From contig CAXQGL010000029.1 in the NCBI GenBank assembly GCA_964223495.1, positions 21,743-85,742 on the forward strand: a DNA stretch of 64,000 nucleotides, given 5' to 3'. Each line of letters opens with the position of its first letter. Position 1 is the stretch's first letter. This stretch comes from UBA8752 sp964223495 (GTDB lineage Bacteria > Bacteroidota > Bacteroidia > Flavobacteriales_D > Sanyastnellaceae). Under the pieces are notes generated by a model, which did not search any database, was not told the DNA's origin, and saw only the letters and a list, made by a program, of their open reading frames with translations. The translations under genes and the position numbers were made by a program. This document shows, in pieces, positions 33,180-42,800 of the stretch.

Positions 33180-34559
33180 TCAGCGGACCATCAGGTCCGC
33201 ATGGCCGACCGCGGTCCAGACCATGTACCGACCAGCAGCCCAATCCTGGATGTCCAATGAAAACCGCAAGGCTTCCACCGTGGATTCAAAGATGATCCGA
33301 CCGGTCATGTCACGCACCACGAGCGGACCGCCAAGGGCACCGTCCGTGACACTGATGTCGACGGTGCCTGCAGCCGGCACCGGATGGACGAGCAGGGGCC
33401 TGACCACCGGGCTGGGCACGGAGGCGGGGTCCGACGTGCTGAACTCCTTGATGATGTTCGGCGGGGATCCGGGGTACGAGACACCATTGAAAGCGAGATA
33501 GAAAGCGCCCGTATAGGGATTGACGGCGATGTCCCGGATGCGCTGGTTGAAGCTGCCGAAATATGCCTCCTGTTCCACCACGGCAGCGCCATCCTCCGAC
33601 ATCTCCATCACGATGACGCGCCCGGGGAGAGGGTCATTGAATCCACTCATGACGGCCATCATGATCTTTCCCTGGAACTCCGGGATGGCCTCATGGGTGT
33701 AGTATTCCAACCCATTCAGGGCGATGCAGGGCGACCAGGCAGCCAAGGGCTCGGCCACATTCCATTCCTCGCAGAATGCCTGCTCGGATGCGAGGTTGCA
33801 GGCCCCTTGGACATCCGGCCAGCCGTAATTGCGTCCCGCTTCGACAAGGTTGAACTCATCGTCGTTGTTCTGTCCGTGCTCGGATGCGTAGATGAGCCCA
33901 TTCGGTCCAATGCAGAGTCCTTGGGGATTGCGGTTGCCCCAAGTGTAGACATAGCTGTCCGGCCAAGGGTTATCGGCAGGTACCGTGCCATCGGGATTGA
34001 GGCGCAGGATCTTGCCATTCAGGCTTCCGAGGTCCTGGCTGTTCGCCGTGGCACCGGCATCTCCCGTGGTCATGAGCATGGTGTTGTCCGGCAACCAGAG
34101 CAGCCGGCTGCCATTGTGGATTTGTGCTCCGGGCAGGGTGAGCAATTCCTGCTCGTTCACCAGGTTGGTCCCATCCCATTCGAAGACGCTGAGGTGTTCC
34201 GAAACGCTGAACTGACCATCACAATACACCACCCAGACACGGGGGTCCTCCGGGAAATCCGGATGCTGCACCATCCCGAGCAATCCCGGCTCACCCGATC
34301 CGTTGAAGGTCACGTTCAGGTCCAACACAGTGGTGTACGCTCCGGTGCCGGGATCGATTCGGATGACACGCCCTTTCCGTTCGCTGCACCACAACATGTC
34401 ATCTCCTCCCCAGAGGATTTCCCAGGGAATCTGGCTGTCGGTGACCAGGTCGCTGGCATACAACGTGGTATTGCCCACGGTGAAGGTGTCCTGGGCGGTC
34501 AACACAAGGGGAAGGAGCAGGCAAGCTGCAAATCCCGAGTTCATCAATTGGCGCATCAT
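33180..34559 (-). CDS. secreted PQQ-type sugar dehydrogenase-like protein with T9SS sorting domain
   Basis: 459 aa from the tandem ATGs at 34559/34556, which open a signal peptide ending VLTAQD. The six-bladed propeller of the glucose/sorbosone dehydrogenase family is visible: IPWEILWGGDDMLWCSERKG, GEPGLLGMVQHPDFP, NGSRLLWLPDNTMLMTTGD, GNRNPQGLCIGPNGLIYASEHG, and AGRNYGWPDVQGACN. The last ~80 residues (LLVHPVPAAGTVDIS onward) are a short T9SS sorting domain. It may oxidise sugars outside the cell using PQQ; cofactor use is inferred. It lies 37 bp downstream of the GH13 lipoprotein and may belong to the glucan locus. Convergent with the PorE-like gene (9 bp). Confidence 0.88.
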   Translation of the reverse strand: MMRQLMNSGFAACLLLPLVLTAQDTFTVGNTTLYASDLVTDSQIPWEILWGGDDMLWCSERKGRVIRIDPGTGAYTTVLDLNVTFNGSGEPGLLGMVQHPDFPEDPRVWVVYCDGQFSVSEHLSVFEWDGTNLVNEQELLTLPGAQIHNGSRLLWLPDNTMLMTTGDAGATANSQDLGSLNGKILRLNPDGTVPADNPWPDSYVYTWGNRNPQGLCIGPNGLIYASEHGQNNDDEFNLVEAGRNYGWPDVQGACNLASEQAFCEEWNVAEPLAAWSPCIALNGLEYYTHEAIPEFQGKIMMAVMSGFNDPLPGRVIVMEMSEDGAAVVEQEAYFGSFNQRIRDIAVNPYTGAFYLAFNGVSYPGSPPNIIKEFSTSDPASVPSPVVRPLLVHPVPAAGTVDISVTDGALGGPLVVRDMTGRIIFESTVEALRFSLDIQDWAAGRYMVWTAVGHADLMVR

Positions 34560-34596
34560 GGTGCAAGAATAGGCGTTCACCTGCGCATGTGCGGCA

Positions 34597-36951
34597 TCAA
34601 GGTGCACCGTTGATGGCCACCGCGGAATAAGGTGGAATGCCCCTGCCGGTCAGATTGCCGACCAAGGATTCTGCGCCGGCCAGCTCGGGCAGGGAGACGA
34701 ATCCACCGCTCACATTGAGGTAAACCGTGGTGGATTCCTCCAGATACTGCCTACTGACCTTCAAGACCTGAGGTGCAGGCTCCGAAAGTGCCGTCTGGCC
34801 GTACATCATGCTCATCCTGCTGCGCCGCAGGCCTATCCACGCCTTGGTCATTTCCCGGGTGCGCTTTTCCTCGAGATCCAATGCATCGAACCGCACCATT
34901 CGACGGTTGTCCGGATCGTTGCCTCCCACATCGGCATACTCGTCACCCTGGTAGATGCAGGGAACACCGGGCATGGACATGTTGAATGCCGTCAACAGGC
35001 GCATGGCCTGGTGTCCCCGCATCCCTTGACGCCGGATATCACGGGTCCATCCCGCCAATTTGTGGTCTTCCTCCCACCTCACCGTGCCTTCAGCCAGGGA
35101 AGCGAAACGGGGACGGTCCTGGTTTCCAGTGATGGTGCCCATCAGGTGGTGCGCACCGTATTGGCCCAATCCCTCCTCAGCCACCTGGATGAGGTCCCCC
35201 ATCCCCGCACTGTCCTTGCCGAAGGCGACGATGGCCTTGTCGTACAGGTTGAAGTCGAACTGGGCATCCAACAGGCCCGACCCGAGGTAGCTCCCGATGA
35301 GTTCGGCACTGCCGTAGGTCTCGCCGATCTGATAAATGCGGCGTTCGGTTCCGGATGTGAGTCCCTTGACCTTTTCCGTCAGGCGGCGCCAGAATTTCAG
35401 GGAAATGTGCTTCGTGGCATCGTGTCGGAATCCGTCGATGCCGCTGTTCTTCACCCACCAGGCCGCGCTGTCGGTCATGGCCTCCACCACATCATCGCGC
35501 TCCAGATCAAGGGTGGGCATGAAGGTGTCAAACCAGGTGGTCAGACGCTCATCGTCCCACAATTGCGTGTTTTCCCTCCCGTCGGGCAGGTACAGGCTGG
35601 TGGCCCAATCCGGATGCTCCTTGTAGAGCGGGTGCTCTTCGTGAACGTGATTGGCGACGTAATCGAGCAGGAAGTTCATGTCCCGATCATGGGCCGCATC
35701 CACCAAGGCGTTGAACTCCTCCCGGGTTCCGAACCGAGCGTCAATCTCGGTGTTGGAAATGGGCCAGTATCCGTGATAGCCACTGAACCTGCTCGTCACA
35801 TCCGTGGTGCTGTCCTGCCAGTATCCATAGGCCGAATCGGGATTGCGGGTGATGGGGCTGATCCAGAGGGCGGTCACACCGAGGTCCTTGAAATAGCCTT
35901 CCTCCAGTGCGGAGCGGATGCCGGCAAGGTCGCCGCCATGGTCGTTGGCTTGCGGCATGATTGCCGGGTCATCCACGGGTCGGTCATTGTTTGGGTTCCC
36001 ATTCCGGAAACGGTCAACCAGCATGAAGTAGAGGACCTGGGTTTCCCAATCCGAGCGGTCGAGGCGCTGGGCATTCATGACGGGAATGCCGTCAATCAAT
36101 GGAATCCGGACCTCATGACTCGGCATGTCCTCCGAAGTGGCCCAGAGCCGGAGGTTGGTCCTGCCCGCACCATAGGCAGCCGCAGGAATTCTGACCAGAC
36201 CGGTCCCGTCCTCACCGAGCAGACTGCTCGTGTAGAGGTGGTCTTCCCACCATCCCCAGACCCGGGCACCAGGCGTGCCGACCAGCCGGATGTCGTGCAC
36301 CTGGTTGCCCCCGAAGCCGATGGCGTTGAGCCCGGTCCGCCCTTGGTCACCGCCCACCGTCAGCATGGAATTCCATCCTCCGAATCCGTTGTCCACCCGT
36401 TCCGGATTCACGGGGTCGGGCATTTCAACACCGTCCACGATCAATTGGTAGGGGTGCTTTCCTTCGGGCAGGGTCAACTCAATCGACCAGATCCCATGGT
36501 TCTCGGCCAGCGGATGGCTGTTGCGGGACCAACCGTTGAAGGCCCCCATGATGCGGACATCCTGGTGCATTTCGTAGTCCGGCGGCATGGTGTACACCAC
36601 CTTCTGGGCATTCGAGGCGAACACCGGGACTTGCGCCGAATGGTCGGCCACCCGAATCTCGAGGGCCCCGAATCCCTGGCTGGGTTGACCATGGATCCAC
36701 ACACCGCGTACCCCGTCAAACTCGACAATGTCCTGTTCGGCTCCCGCGCCCCAGGAGGGGATCCAGTTGACCTGCGTCACTGCGCTTCCTGGACTGAAAT
36801 CGTCCAAACGGATCCAGGTCGAATCCGCATCCAGTCTGAGGGGCATGGCGGTACCCGGGATGACCTCGAAGTGAGGAATAATGGTGGATTCTTCATTACA
36901 GCTGGTCAGCAGGGCCAGACACAATAAAATGGGAAGGCAGGAGAGGCGCAT
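34597..36951 (-). CDS. GH13 alpha-glucan hydrolase lipoprotein (neopullulanase/cyclomaltodextrinase-like)
   Basis: 784 aa. Lipobox LALLTSC near residue 18 indicates a lipid-anchored surface or periplasmic enzyme. An N-terminal part with a CBM48-like fold (DVRIMGAFNGWSRNSHPL, GKHPYQLIVDG) leads to a GH13 barrel: region I DYVANHVHEEHP, region II GFRHDATKH (nucleophile Asp), region III YQIGETYGS (acid/base Glu), region IV TGNQDRPR. Region IV normally reads NHD; the catalytic Asp is kept but His is replaced by Gln. It probably cleaves maltooligosaccharides or pullulan delivered by the Sus-like system. Downstream of the SusCD operon, separated by a strong hairpin. Confidence 0.92.
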   Translation of the reverse strand: MRLSCLPILLCLALLTSCNEESTIIPHFEVIPGTAMPLRLDADSTWIRLDDFSPGSAVTQVNWIPSWGAGAEQDIVEFDGVRGVWIHGQPSQGFGALEIRVADHSAQVPVFASNAQKVVYTMPPDYEMHQDVRIMGAFNGWSRNSHPLAENHGIWSIELTLPEGKHPYQLIVDGVEMPDPVNPERVDNGFGGWNSMLTVGGDQGRTGLNAIGFGGNQVHDIRLVGTPGARVWGWWEDHLYTSSLLGEDGTGLVRIPAAAYGAGRTNLRLWATSEDMPSHEVRIPLIDGIPVMNAQRLDRSDWETQVLYFMLVDRFRNGNPNNDRPVDDPAIMPQANDHGGDLAGIRSALEEGYFKDLGVTALWISPITRNPDSAYGYWQDSTTDVTSRFSGYHGYWPISNTEIDARFGTREEFNALVDAAHDRDMNFLLDYVANHVHEEHPLYKEHPDWATSLYLPDGRENTQLWDDERLTTWFDTFMPTLDLERDDVVEAMTDSAAWWVKNSGIDGFRHDATKHISLKFWRRLTEKVKGLTSGTERRIYQIGETYGSAELIGSYLGSGLLDAQFDFNLYDKAIVAFGKDSAGMGDLIQVAEEGLGQYGAHHLMGTITGNQDRPRFASLAEGTVRWEEDHKLAGWTRDIRRQGMRGHQAMRLLTAFNMSMPGVPCIYQGDEYADVGGNDPDNRRMVRFDALDLEEKRTREMTKAWIGLRRSRMSMMYGQTALSEPAPQVLKVSRQYLEESTTVYLNVSGGFVSLPELAGAESLVGNLTGRGIPPYSAVAINGAP

Positions 36952-36966
36952 GGGGTCCGAATATCA

Positions 36967-36994
36967 GACACGCCCGGAAATTGCCGGGCGTGTC
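36967..36994 (-). terminator. strong hairpin at end of the susCD operon
   Basis: GACACGCCCGG (36967-36977) pairs perfectly with CCGGGCGTGTC (36984-36994) over six bases. On the minus strand the tail is TGATATTCGG, not a clean T run, so it may attenuate rather than fully stop transcription into the GH13 gene. TTTT follows on the plus strand, but no plus-strand gene ends here. Confidence 0.55.
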
Positions 36995-37026
36995 ATGGTT
37001 TTCAGGAAGAAGGGTTCAATTCCGGG

Positions 37027-37911
37027 TCATTCACAAATGAGGATGCCGAGGCTGTTGGCCGGAGGTGGTCCGGTAAACGTGTACCCGGGCTTGGTGACGT
37101 ACCAACGAACGCCGTTTTCAAGCGGTTCGCCCGTGTACGGTGTCTGATCGATGTTGCTTGGTGTGCCAAGGAAGAAATCCTCCGGGACGAAGGTGAAGGT
37201 GAACATGCCGGGTTCTCCTTCAACCGGTTGCATGCGCAACTCCGGAACGCTGCCTGCATCGAATGGAGTGGAGGCCACCCCGTCGTCACCGTAGGTGTAG
37301 AGGGTGAATGGCCCCGTGCGGGCAGTGAGGTTGAGATAGACCTCGGAGAGGTTCTGGAGGTCGGGATTCGTCTCTTGGTTGTTGTCGTAGGTGAACGTGA
37401 CGAAATCGTCGCCCTCCCGGATCTCAGGGAAAATGCACATCCGGCCATTGCAGAGCTGGGGCACGATGCCGACGGCGAGGTCTTCGGTCTTGGCCTCACC
37501 TCCGAACTCATCCTGGTAGGCGTATCCGTTGTCCAGCTTCGCCAGGCACGAGATGCCCCGGGTGAAGAAGGTAGGACCATCCACACCGAAATACTCACTC
37601 GGGACGAAAGAGTAACTGTACAGCTTGTCGGCCACCTTCGTCATTTTCTGGTGATCGTCGCTGTCACCCCAATCACCATTGCCGGCCACGGGTGCAGAGG
37701 GGTTCCAAATCCACAGGTAGACCTCCTCGTCAGGGTAGGCATCGACCATGTCGCTGAGGCGCTGCTCCTGGCATTGTGACAGGTCGATGTAGAGCGTGCA
37801 TTCCGAATCGACGGCAGTCGGGGAGGGCAGCACATATGCTGCCTGGCTCAGGGCCGTAATCTGGGCCGCAACGAGGGCCATCAGGCCGAGCAGGGAAACG
37901 ATACGGTTCAT
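37027..37911 (-). CDS. secreted accessory protein of Sus-like locus, function unknown
   Basis: 294 aa with a signal peptide (MNRIVSLLGLMALVAAQITALSQ). Two beta-rich halves look related to each other (SYSFVPSEYFGVDGPTFF and TFTFVPEDFFLGTPS). It holds four to six scattered cysteines and many aromatic residues, as in glycan-binding proteins. By position (after SusD and a DUF5004-like lipoprotein) it corresponds to the DUF4961-type or SusE/F-type surface glycan-binding proteins of Flavobacteriia loci, but I cannot assign it firmly. ATGA overlap with the upstream gene shows translational coupling. Confidence 0.8.
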   Translation of the reverse strand: MNRIVSLLGLMALVAAQITALSQAAYVLPSPTAVDSECTLYIDLSQCQEQRLSDMVDAYPDEEVYLWIWNPSAPVAGNGDWGDSDDHQKMTKVADKLYSYSFVPSEYFGVDGPTFFTRGISCLAKLDNGYAYQDEFGGEAKTEDLAVGIVPQLCNGRMCIFPEIREGDDFVTFTYDNNQETNPDLQNLSEVYLNLTARTGPFTLYTYGDDGVASTPFDAGSVPELRMQPVEGEPGMFTFTFVPEDFFLGTPSNIDQTPYTGEPLENGVRWYVTKPGYTFTGPPPANSLGILICE

Positions 37912-38408
37912 TGCGGAATGCGGTTGAAGGTGAACGTGTAGATGACAGTCTCGACGCGGGCACCGCCCTCACCACAGGCGCGGCGGTATTCGATGGCCAT
38001 CTGGTTGTCATAGGGGCGGACCGTGGCGCCGAGGTTGTATTGCAGCGTATCGGTATCATCCCGCAGGATCAGAAACGTGGGGAAAGAGGGGTCGTCAAAC
38101 GCCCATTCGCCACCTGTACCGAAATAGTTTCGGCCGATTTCCTGCTGTATGGTGTAGGAATCGTCATTGTTGAAATCCATGCGGAGCGGAGCAGCGCCCT
38201 CCTGTATGTAGAGGTGGCTCAAGTCGCGCGTCTCCTGAACGGGGTTGTTCAGGTCCTGCTGGGTGAAGGAGGCCAGCTCCCAAGTTCCGAGAAACCCGGC
38301 CCGCTTGTCGATGGGATCGCCGAGCTCGCCCTCGATCTCGGGCTTGCATCCGTTCCATGCTGCGGCCAGCGCCAGCAGCAGGAAGGGGAGGATGAATGAT
38401 CGCTTCAT
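37908..38408 (-). CDS. lipoprotein, lipocalin-like DUF5004-type, in Sus-like locus
   Basis: 166 aa from the ATG at 38408 (MKRSFILPFLLLALAAAWNGC), a lipoprotein signal with Cys21. The body fits a lipocalin-like beta-barrel: FLGTWELASFTQQDLN, MDFNNDDSYTIQ, WAFDDPSFPTFLIL, VIYTFTFNRIPQ. Such proteins (DUF5004) often follow SusD in flavobacterial starch loci and probably bind glycan at the surface. SusD stops 20 bp upstream; the next gene's ATG overlaps this stop. Confidence 0.82.
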   Translation of the reverse strand: MKRSFILPFLLLALAAAWNGCKPEIEGELGDPIDKRAGFLGTWELASFTQQDLNNPVQETRDLSHLYIQEGAAPLRMDFNNDDSYTIQQEIGRNYFGTGGEWAFDDPSFPTFLILRDDTDTLQYNLGATVRPYDNQMAIEYRRACGEGGARVETVIYTFTFNRIPQ

Positions 38409-38428
38409 GTTCTTTTGATCAATGGGGT

Positions 38429-39844
38429 TCACAGGCAACCGCCCTCTTCGTTGAGGATGAAGCCGGCTGCGGTGGTGGATGAATTCGGGAACTGCAGCAG
38501 GGAGCCGGGACAATCCCAAGGGGCGTCGCGGACGGTCTCGTCTTCGCCCATGACACCACGGAGCTTCATCTGGTCGAGTTCCCAGCCCTCGCACAGGGTC
38601 TCCTTGCGGTATTCCTCGCGGGCAGCGGTCAATACCTCAGCAGCACCGGCGCTGGCGTCAAGGTCATTCTGGTCCTCACCGAAGGCGCGGTCACGGATGG
38701 CGTTGATGTCACCGATTGCAGTGGCCAGATCGCCACCGCTCTCGGCGATGCACATCGCCCGGAGCAGATGGACCCCGGTGAGGTGAACGATGGGCACATT
38801 GAAGAACTGCTTGCCATCAAAGCGGGTCACCTTGTGGGTGACACCGTTGGATTCGATCCAGCCACCCCGGTCGTCCGCCTGGTTGATCTGGAACAGCTGG
38901 TAGATCTCGTTGCTGAAGGTCAACTGGGGGTTCAGGTTGTTGTCCTGGCGGAAGTTGTCGCGGAAGGCGTAGCTGCGGTCGTTGAGCAGGCTGTCCCCGT
39001 CCACGGCGAAGTAGCCCCCGGTGATGCCGAAGACCGTTTCCGGGTTGATCATGTCGCCCGCGAGCACGCTGTCGCTCCCGGCCTCATAGCGGTCCAGGTC
39101 GTCATCGAGCTGGTACAGTCCGCTGTTGATGATGCGCTCGGCCTCGGCTTGGGATGCACCCCAATCCTGGCGCAGGAAGTGGATGTGGGCCAGGAAACCA
39201 CTGGCCGCCATGCTGGAGGCGTAGGGGCCGTTCTCATTCGGCAGGTTGGCCTTGGCGAATTCGAGGTCGGCGATGATCTGTTCGTAGACCTCAGCCACCG
39301 TGGCGCGCGGGCTGGGCGGTGCCACGGCGTCCGTCCTCAGCGGCACGCCCAGGTGGCTGTTGTCAGCAGTGTAGCCGTATGGATAGGCCCACATCTTCAC
39401 GAGGTACCAGTGACAGACGGCGCGGACGAACCGGGACTCCGCCTCGAGGCGCGTCCGCGTGGCGTCGTCCAGCCCTTCAACGAGGTCGAAGCTCTCCACG
39501 ACGACGTTGGCGCGGTAGATCGCGTAGTAGAAGTCGGTGTAGAGACCGCCGGTGGTGGGCGTGAAGAAATTGGTCTCCCGGTTCCAGACCGCGGTATAGT
39601 CCAAGCTGGAGTAGGGGCGGGCCATGTTGTCGGTCAACAACTCGGCGATGCTCTGCTGGCGTCCGTTGAGTACGTTGGCGAGCACGTCGTAGTTGGAGTT
39701 CAACATGCGCTGGAGGTCATCCGCGGTGTTGATGGCGTCCTCGGCGAGGATCACATCACCAGGCTCGAACTCGAGCATCTTGTCACAGCCGGCGAACAGG
39801 ACGGTGCACCCGATGATGCCGGCGAAGAAGCGAAGGGATTTCAT
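38429..39844 (-). CDS. susD: RagB/SusD-family glycan-binding lipoprotein
   Basis: 471 aa from the ATG at 39844 (MKSLRFFAGIIGCTVLFAGCDK); an in-frame ATG at 39856 would add four residues. Lipobox LFAGC. SusD hallmarks: FEPGDVILAEDAINTADDLQRMLNSNYD near the N-terminus, NFFTPTTGGLYTDFYYAIYRANVV, ESRFVRAVCHWYLVKMWAYPYGYT (TPR helix with conserved aromatic residues), and a C-terminal INAIRDRAFGE. It forms the lid of the SusC transporter, captures maltooligosaccharides and hands them to the channel. Starts 18 bp after the susC stop. Confidence 0.95.
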   Translation of the reverse strand: MKSLRFFAGIIGCTVLFAGCDKMLEFEPGDVILAEDAINTADDLQRMLNSNYDVLANVLNGRQQSIAELLTDNMARPYSSLDYTAVWNRETNFFTPTTGGLYTDFYYAIYRANVVVESFDLVEGLDDATRTRLEAESRFVRAVCHWYLVKMWAYPYGYTADNSHLGVPLRTDAVAPPSPRATVAEVYEQIIADLEFAKANLPNENGPYASSMAASGFLAHIHFLRQDWGASQAEAERIINSGLYQLDDDLDRYEAGSDSVLAGDMINPETVFGITGGYFAVDGDSLLNDRSYAFRDNFRQDNNLNPQLTFSNEIYQLFQINQADDRGGWIESNGVTHKVTRFDGKQFFNVPIVHLTGVHLLRAMCIAESGGDLATAIGDINAIRDRAFGEDQNDLDASAGAAEVLTAAREEYRKETLCEGWELDQMKLRGVMGEDETVRDAPWDCPGSLLQFPNSSTTAAGFILNEEGGCL

Positions 39845-39862
39845 GTGCGTCATCATGGTGGA

Positions 39863-42800
39863 TCAGAAGGACATGTTGATGCCGAGGGTGAAGGCCCGCT
39901 CCTGCGGAGGCGTCAGGTAGGTGACGTTCGGGCTCATGTTGCGGTCCTGTGCGTTTTCGAAGTCGCGGACGACTTCGGGATCGAGGCCCGGAAAATTGGT
40001 GATGGTGAACAGGTTGGTCACGCTGGCGTTGATCCGCATGTTGCGGATGGCGTGCTTGCCTTCGCCGATCTGGGGAATGGTGTATCCGAGCGAGAGGTTG
40101 CGCAGACGCAGGTAGCTCGCGTCGAAGACGAACAGGCTGGTGTTCCACCACGGGAAGCCGCTGGGCAGGCCGTAGGTGGTCTCATCCAGCGTCAGGCGCG
40201 GGAAGGTGGCCTCGTCGCCGGGTTGGCGCCAGCGGTCGAGGATCTCGGTGCGCATGTTCCAGCTGGTCACCACGCCGAGCTGGCGCTTGGACGAACTGTC
40301 GAAGATCTTGGCCCCATAGCTGAAGGTGGCCAGGGCCCGCAAGTCCCAATTCTTCCAGCGGAAGGTGTTGGTCATGCCACCCACGAAGTCAGGGAGGCCA
40401 TCACCCACGTACTTGCGCTCGTTGTTGTCGTAGTCGAAGGTCTCGTTGCCGGCGCGGTCGAGGTAGACCGGCAGGCCCGTCTCACTGTCGACGTGGGAGA
40501 ACTCCATGAGGTAGAAGCTGCCGACGGGGCTGCCCGGGATGACACGGCTGTCGTTGGTGCCACCACTGACGGCGTCCGGCGTGTAGTCGCCGATGTCCTG
40601 CAGCTCGTTGTAGTTCCGGGCGAAGTTCAACTCGGTGGTCCACTGGAATTCTCCGATCAGGTTGCGGCTCTTGATGGAGAGCTCGACACCCCGGTTGAGG
40701 ATGGTCGCCACGTTGTCCCAACGGTTGGTGAAACCGGTGCTGGGCGGAGTGGAGACGTTCATGATGACGTCTTGTGACAGCTTGTTGTAGTAAGCGAGCT
40801 CCGTAGTGACGCGGTCGTTCCAGAAGCCCAGCTCGATGGAGGCGTCCACGGTGCGGCTCGTCTCCCAGCGCAGGTTCGGGTTGGCGGGCTGCAGGGGGAA
40901 GAGGATGGGCTGCCCGTTGTAGAGGATGCCGTTGTCCGGTGCGCTGTAAGTGCCGAAGCGCGCGTAGTCGGGCAGGGCGGCATTGCCGGTCTTGCCCCAG
41001 CTGGTGCGGGCCTTCATGAAGCTCAGGGTTCCGCTTTCGAACCAAGGCTCGTCGCTGATGACCCATCCGGCACTCAAGGACGGGAAGAATCCATAGCGGT
41101 AATTCCGTCCGAAACGGCTGGAGCCGTCTACCCGAGCCGTACCCTGGAAGAAGTAGCGGTCCTTGAGCGTGTAGTTGGCGCGTCCGAAGTAGGAAAGGAA
41201 GCTGTGCTGCGAAGGGTTGTTGACTGTGGTCTGGCCATTGGCGATCTCCAGCAGGCTGTCATTCTCGAAGATGGGGCCGGTGACATCGCCGAAGCCAATG
41301 CCGTAACCATAACTGTCGGTGCGCTGGAACTCCGATCCCGCGAGCAGGCCGAGGCTGCTGAACTCCGTCAGGTCCATCTTGTAGTCGGCCGTGAGGCTGT
41401 AATTCCAGTTGAGGACGTAGTTGGCGTAGCGGTTGGCATTGCCCAGGTCGCTCGTCAGGAAGATGCTCGGCGGGTTGTAGATGTCCTCGCGGACGTGCAT
41501 GTAGTCGAATCCGCCGGAACCCTTGATGAACAGGTTGTCCATCGGGTTGAGCACGATGCTGGCGTTGTTGATGGAGCGGTTCTCCGTGGTGATCCACGTC
41601 TTGCTCTCGCGGACGGCGACGGGATTCTTGGTTCCGCCCCATTCGTCCTGGTAGAGGTAGTAATCGCCGGGCAGGCCGTTGACCGTGCCGTCGGCATTGA
41701 ACAAGGTGTCCGTGCGGTAGACGGGGTAGTAGGGCAGGGCGTTGGACATGGCGTCACCTAGGCCACCGGACCAGGCGGCGTCGATGCGGTTGTTGATGCC
41801 CTGGCTCAGGCTGGATGACACCATGATCTTGGCCCAGTCGACCGGCTCGAAGTCGGCGTTCAGGCGACCACTGACGCGCTCATAGCTGTTGCCGATCAGG
41901 TAGCTGCCGTTGTCGTCATAGCTCACACCGGCATAGACGTTGTGCTTCTCACCTCCCTTGCGGACCCCGAAGCTGTAGTTGTGCTTGACTCCGGTACCCA
42001 CGGTTTCGTTGACCCAATCGGTATCGGTCATCATGGCCTCATCGAAGGCCCGCTTGCGCGCCTCGGGGCTGTCCCCGGCGGAGGTGAAGCCCGGCAGCCA
42101 GACGTATCCCGTGCCCCCGTCATTTTCCCAGGCCTCCTGGCGCAGGGTCAGGTACTGTTCGGTGTTGAGCATGTTGGGCAGCGAGGCCGGGTTGGAGAAG
42201 CCGGCGCTGGAGCTGAATTCATAGCTCGTACCTGTCTTGCCGCGCTTGGTGGTGATGAGGATGACGCCGTTGGCACCGCGCGATCCGTAGATGCCGGTCG
42301 CCGCCGCATCCTTGAGGATCTCCACCGACTCGATGTCGTTGGGGTTGATGGTGGCGAGCGGGTTGTTGTTCATGGCCCCGCTGTTGCCCCGCAGGAAGTA
42401 GTTCTGCGTGATGGGAATCCCGTCCACGACGTAGAGGGGATCACCGGCTGCCGAAACGGAAGCCACTCCCCGAACGCGGATGAGGCTGCCAGCCCCGGCA
42501 ACACCGGAACTCTGCGAGACCTGCACGCCGGCCGCCTGTCCTTGCAGCGCGGCCTCGAAACTGGGGGTTCGAACCGCGGTGATTTGCTTGGAGTCGATCT
42601 GTGCGATGGATCCTGTGACCTCTTTCTTGCGCTGGACACCATAGCCGATGACGACCACATCGTCCATGAGCACGGCATCGGATTCCAGACGAACATCCAA
42701 CGTCTTGGTCTGACCTTCCTGCAAGGTCACCTCGCGGGTCACCTTGACATATCCCACGAAACTGAATTCGACGGTATGTCGGCCTGAAGGAAGCTCCAAG

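Noticed and set aside
35011..36927. 638-codon plus-strand frame opposite the GH13 lipoprotein
   Set aside because: Antisense to a gene with all GH13 catalytic regions; no recognisable motifs.
38768..40777. Long plus-strand frame opposite susD and susC, Val/Gly/Asp-rich
   Set aside because: It mirrors codon bias of the real minus-strand genes; repetitive valine-rich sequence without domains.
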